The notes beneath the pieces are model-generated. The model worked only from the letters and a program-made list of their open reading frames with translations, did no database searches and was not told the origin of the DNA. The position numbers and the translations under genes are program-made. Of a stretch of DNA of 64,000 nucleotides, positions 62,071 through 64,000 are shown piece after piece (the stretch's first letter is position 1; each line of letters begins with the position of its first letter). The stretch is from Mucilaginibacter conchicola (GTDB taxonomy: Bacteria > Bacteroidota > Bacteroidia > Sphingobacteriales > Sphingobacteriaceae): contig NZ_QWDC01000001.1 in the NCBI RefSeq assembly GCF_003432115.1, forward strand, positions 1,798,001-1,862,000. The letters run 5' to 3'.

Positions 62071-62325
62071 TTATTTAGCCCTCTCTATAATTTGAACTAA
62101 CCTCCAGTTTTTGTTTTTGCTCATTGGGCGGGTTTCCATAATCAATACGGTATCACCAATACCACAGGTATTTGCCTCGTCATGAGCCATAAATTTGGTA
62201 GTTTTCTTTACGAATTTACCGTAGATAGGGTGTTTTACCTTACGTTCTACGGAAACAACGATAGATTTCTCCATCTTGTTGCTAACTACCAGGCCGGTAC
62301 GTGTTTTTCTTAAATTTCTTTCCAT
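62071..62325 (-). CDS. rpsQ: 30S ribosomal protein S17
   Basis: An 84-residue OB-fold 16S rRNA-binding protein, [40 protein letters not shown], and [20 protein letters not shown]. One base separates its stop from rplN. Confidence 0.98.
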   Translation of the reverse strand: MERNLRKTRTGLVVSNKMEKSIVVSVERKVKHPIYGKFVKKTTKFMAHDEANTCGIGDTVLIMETRPMSKNKNWRLVQIIERAK

Positions 62326-62343
62326 TTTTTCCGACGCTTAAAA

Positions 62344-62553
62344 TTAATTTTTAGCAGTGGCTGCTTCAGCCTTGCGTTTTGTTAATTCAGTAGTTAAACG
62401 AGCAATGTCTTTACGTACTTTAGTGATACGTGAAGGATTCTCGATAGCTGAAACCGCATGAGCAAATTTAAGCTTGGTAAGAGTTTGTTTCTCTTCGCCC
62501 AGTTTCGCTGCTAACTCTTCGGTTGAAAGCTCTATAATTTCTGAGTTCTTCAT
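62344..62553 (-). CDS. rpmC: 50S ribosomal protein L29
   Basis: A 69-residue helical protein at the exit tunnel, MKNSEIIELSTEELAAKLGE, LKFAHAVSAIENPSRITKVR. Normal length. The 112-base gap to rplP holds a hairpin repeat, whereas these genes are normally close together. Confidence 0.97.
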   Translation of the reverse strand: MKNSEIIELSTEELAAKLGEEKQTLTKLKFAHAVSAIENPSRITKVRKDIARLTTELTKRKAEAATAKN

Positions 62554-62571
62554 TTTACTTTAATTAGTTGT

Positions 62572-62658
62572 TGTAATGTTTAAAAGTTCAAATGTTTTAG
62601 TGTTACCTAATGGCTGCAATCAACTCTTTACAACCTTTAACATTTACAACTTTTCAAC
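62572..62658. repeat. GTTGTAAATGTT-type inverted repeat (rplP-rpmC gap)
   Basis: GTTGTAATGTTTAAAAGTT on the left faces AACTTTTCAACC and AACATTTACAAC on the right; with one-base shifts the arms pair over about 20 positions. The words TTACAACC, TTAACATT and TTACAACTT recur. It fills most of the gap. No T-run. Confidence 0.55.
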
Positions 62659-62665
62659 CTACTGT

Positions 62666-63088
62666 TTACGCTTCTACGTAGTCTCTACGTGTTACAAATC
62701 TGGTTTGCACTGGTAATTTTTGTGCTGCAAGGCGTAATGCCTCTTTTGCAATTTCCAAAGGCACACCTTCGGCTTCAAAAATCATGCGGCCCGGGCGTAC
62801 AACGGCAACCCAATATTCTGGGGCACCCTTACCTTTACCCATACGTACCTCTGCTGGTTTTTTGGTTACAGGTTTGTCAGGGAAGATCCTGATCCAAACC
62901 TGGCCTTCACGTTTCATGTAACGTGTAACAGCAATACGCGCAGCCTCGATCTGGCGGCTGGTGATCCATGCCGCTTCGAGTGATTTTATACCGAAAGATC
63001 CGAATGACAGGTCTGCACCACGAGTGGCTAAACCCTTCATTCTGCCTTTTTGCATCTTTCTGAACTTGGTTCTTTTTGGCTGTAGCAT
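62666..63088 (-). CDS. rplP: 50S ribosomal protein L16
   Basis: A 140-residue protein at the A-site tRNA arm, [40 protein letters not shown] and [20 protein letters not shown]. Normal length. It is the target-type partner of rpsC, 53 bases downstream of it. Confidence 0.98.
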   Translation of the reverse strand: MLQPKRTKFRKMQKGRMKGLATRGADLSFGSFGIKSLEAAWITSRQIEAARIAVTRYMKREGQVWIRIFPDKPVTKKPAEVRMGKGKGAPEYWVAVVRPGRMIFEAEGVPLEIAKEALRLAAQKLPVQTRFVTRRDYVEA

Positions 63089-63141
63089 TTTGTTAAGCTT
63101 TTATATCCTCACGGATATACATTCTACTTTTGTTAATGAAA

Positions 63142-63990
63142 TTATCTCCTTGGACCACCCGGGCGATTGCCGCCTTGTCCACCACGGTTACCACCCTGGC
63201 CACCGCCTCTGCGGTCGCCGCCTGGTTTGCGGTCACCTCTGCGTTCGCCGCCTCTTTCGCCACCACGAGCATTGTCGCGGCCACCAAAGCCTGCTGCGCC
63301 TTCTGGGCGTCCACCTTTACCACTTGGGTTGCTTGTGCTGCCGATGTTCGGAGACAAGTCGCGTTTTCCGTATACCTCGCCTTTGCAGATCCATACTTTA
63401 ACACCTATTTTACCGTAGGTAGTTAATGCTTCTGCTAAAGCGTAATCAATATCAGCGCGGAAGGTATGTAACGGAATCCTTCCTTCTTTATATTGTTCGG
63501 TACGGGCCATCTCAGCACCACCTAAGCGGCCTGATGTCATTACTTTAATTCCTTCAGCACCCATTCTCATGGTTGAAGCAATTGTAGTTTTCATGGCACG
63601 ACGGAAAGAGATACGTGCTTCAAGTTGTTTAGCAATACCTTCGGCAACTAACTGGGCATCAAGCTCAGGGCGTTTGATTTCGAAGATGTTGATCTGAACA
63701 TCTTTTTTAGTTAATTTCTTTAACTCTTCTTTGATCTTATCAACCTCCTGGCCACCTTTACCTATCACAATACCCGGGCGGGCAGTGTGGATAGTTACAG
63801 TGATGCGTTTTAAAGTACGTTCAATTACTACTTTAGCTACGCCACCTTTGTTAATACGGGCTGATAAGTATTTGCGGATTTTTTCGTCTTCAACTAATTT
63901 ATCGGAGTAGTTATTTCCACCGAACCAATTAGAATCCCAACCACGGATAATGCCTAACCTGTTACCTATTGGATGTGCTTTTTGTCCCAT
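63142..63990 (-). CDS. rpsC: 30S ribosomal protein S3 with RGG-rich tail
   Basis: The S3 core (about 1-215) is standard: [20 protein letters not shown], the KH domain with [20 protein letters not shown], and [20 protein letters not shown]. The protein is 282 residues, well beyond the usual 210-240, because of a tail (about 225-282) made almost wholly of Gly, Arg, Asp, Asn and Glu with repeated RGG and GGNRGG units. The reading frame is uninterrupted and the tail ends at a clean stop 53 bases before rplP. The tail is probably a disordered RNA-binding extension. Confidence 0.96.
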   Translation of the reverse strand: MGQKAHPIGNRLGIIRGWDSNWFGGNNYSDKLVEDEKIRKYLSARINKGGVAKVVIERTLKRITVTIHTARPGIVIGKGGQEVDKIKEELKKLTKKDVQINIFEIKRPELDAQLVAEGIAKQLEARISFRRAMKTTIASTMRMGAEGIKVMTSGRLGGAEMARTEQYKEGRIPLHTFRADIDYALAEALTTYGKIGVKVWICKGEVYGKRDLSPNIGSTSNPSGKGGRPEGAAGFGGRDNARGGERGGERRGDRKPGGDRRGGGQGGNRGGQGGNRPGGPRR

Positions 63991-64000
63991 CTTAAATTAG

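Noticed and set aside
63093..63404. 103-residue Ala-rich frame on the minus strand
   Set aside because: Shifted frame of the Gly/Arg-rich end of rpsC; it appears only because the GC-rich repeats have no stops.
1..64000. CRISPR arrays, prophage, transposases, toxin-antitoxin or other defence islands
   Set aside because: No regularly spaced repeats, integrase, transposase or recognised defence genes were seen on either strand.

Overview
The window looks like a chromosomal segment of a Sphingobacteriaceae-type Bacteroidota (Mucilaginibacter or Pedobacter-like). The grounds are the TANNTTTG promoter boxes, ECF sigma/FecR/TonB-receptor modules, many lipoproteins with a KKD-type sequence after the lipid cysteine, a fused hemC-hemD, the ribosomal gene order, and intergenic repeat types common in that group. 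Genus is inference. There are no phage, transposase or CRISPR features.

Layout. 1-8.1 kb: a truncated lipoprotein, an ABC exporter pair, a TetR/lipoprotein operon facing four small genes (three membrane proteins and one soluble protein), an HxlR regulator divergent from an NmrA-type oxidoreductase, and two hydrolases. 8.1-25.6 kb, all on the minus strand: an ECF sigma factor, a FecR anti-sigma factor, a TonB receptor with an STN signalling domain, two DUF4397-like lipoproteins, three fasciclin lipoproteins, an Oar-like TonB receptor and an IPT/NHL lipoprotein. This reads as one cell-surface-signalling outer-membrane locus of unknown substrate. 25.7-32.7 kb: tRNA-Asn, a PfkB kinase, an orphan ABC ATPase, a second ECF sigma/anti-sigma/outer-membrane-protein unit and a WG-repeat protein.

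32.6-43.0 kb: the heme pathway on the minus strand (hemA, hemCD fusion, hemB, hemL, then histidine kinase, response regulator, a HemY-like TPR protein, hemE, hemJ). It covers glutamyl-tRNA to uroporphyrinogen III, coproporphyrinogen III and the protoporphyrinogen oxidation step; coproporphyrinogen oxidase and ferrochelatase are not in the window. Most gaps in this run are filled by unrelated long inverted repeats. 43.1-51.6 kb: metabolic and membrane genes (DoxX-like, GNAT-nitrilase fusion, alpha/beta hydrolase, NAPE-PLD-like metallohydrolase, thioredoxin, acyltransferase-like membrane protein, PAP2 phosphatase, PoxB-like ThDP enzyme) and a 614-bp repeat-rich gap.

51.7-64 kb: the ribosomal S10(end)-spc-alpha gene run on the minus strand, rpsC to rplQ, including secY, map, infA, rpmJ and rpoA. 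Two genes too short for routine ORF calling, rpmJ and rpmD, were read directly. Hairpin repeats of the same general kind as in the heme run also interrupt this operon. The main candidates for something undescribed are the sigma/FecR/TonB/FAS1/DUF4397 locus, the hairpin families sitting at gene junctions, and a 16-bp palindrome shared by the TetR promoter and the thioredoxin promoter region.
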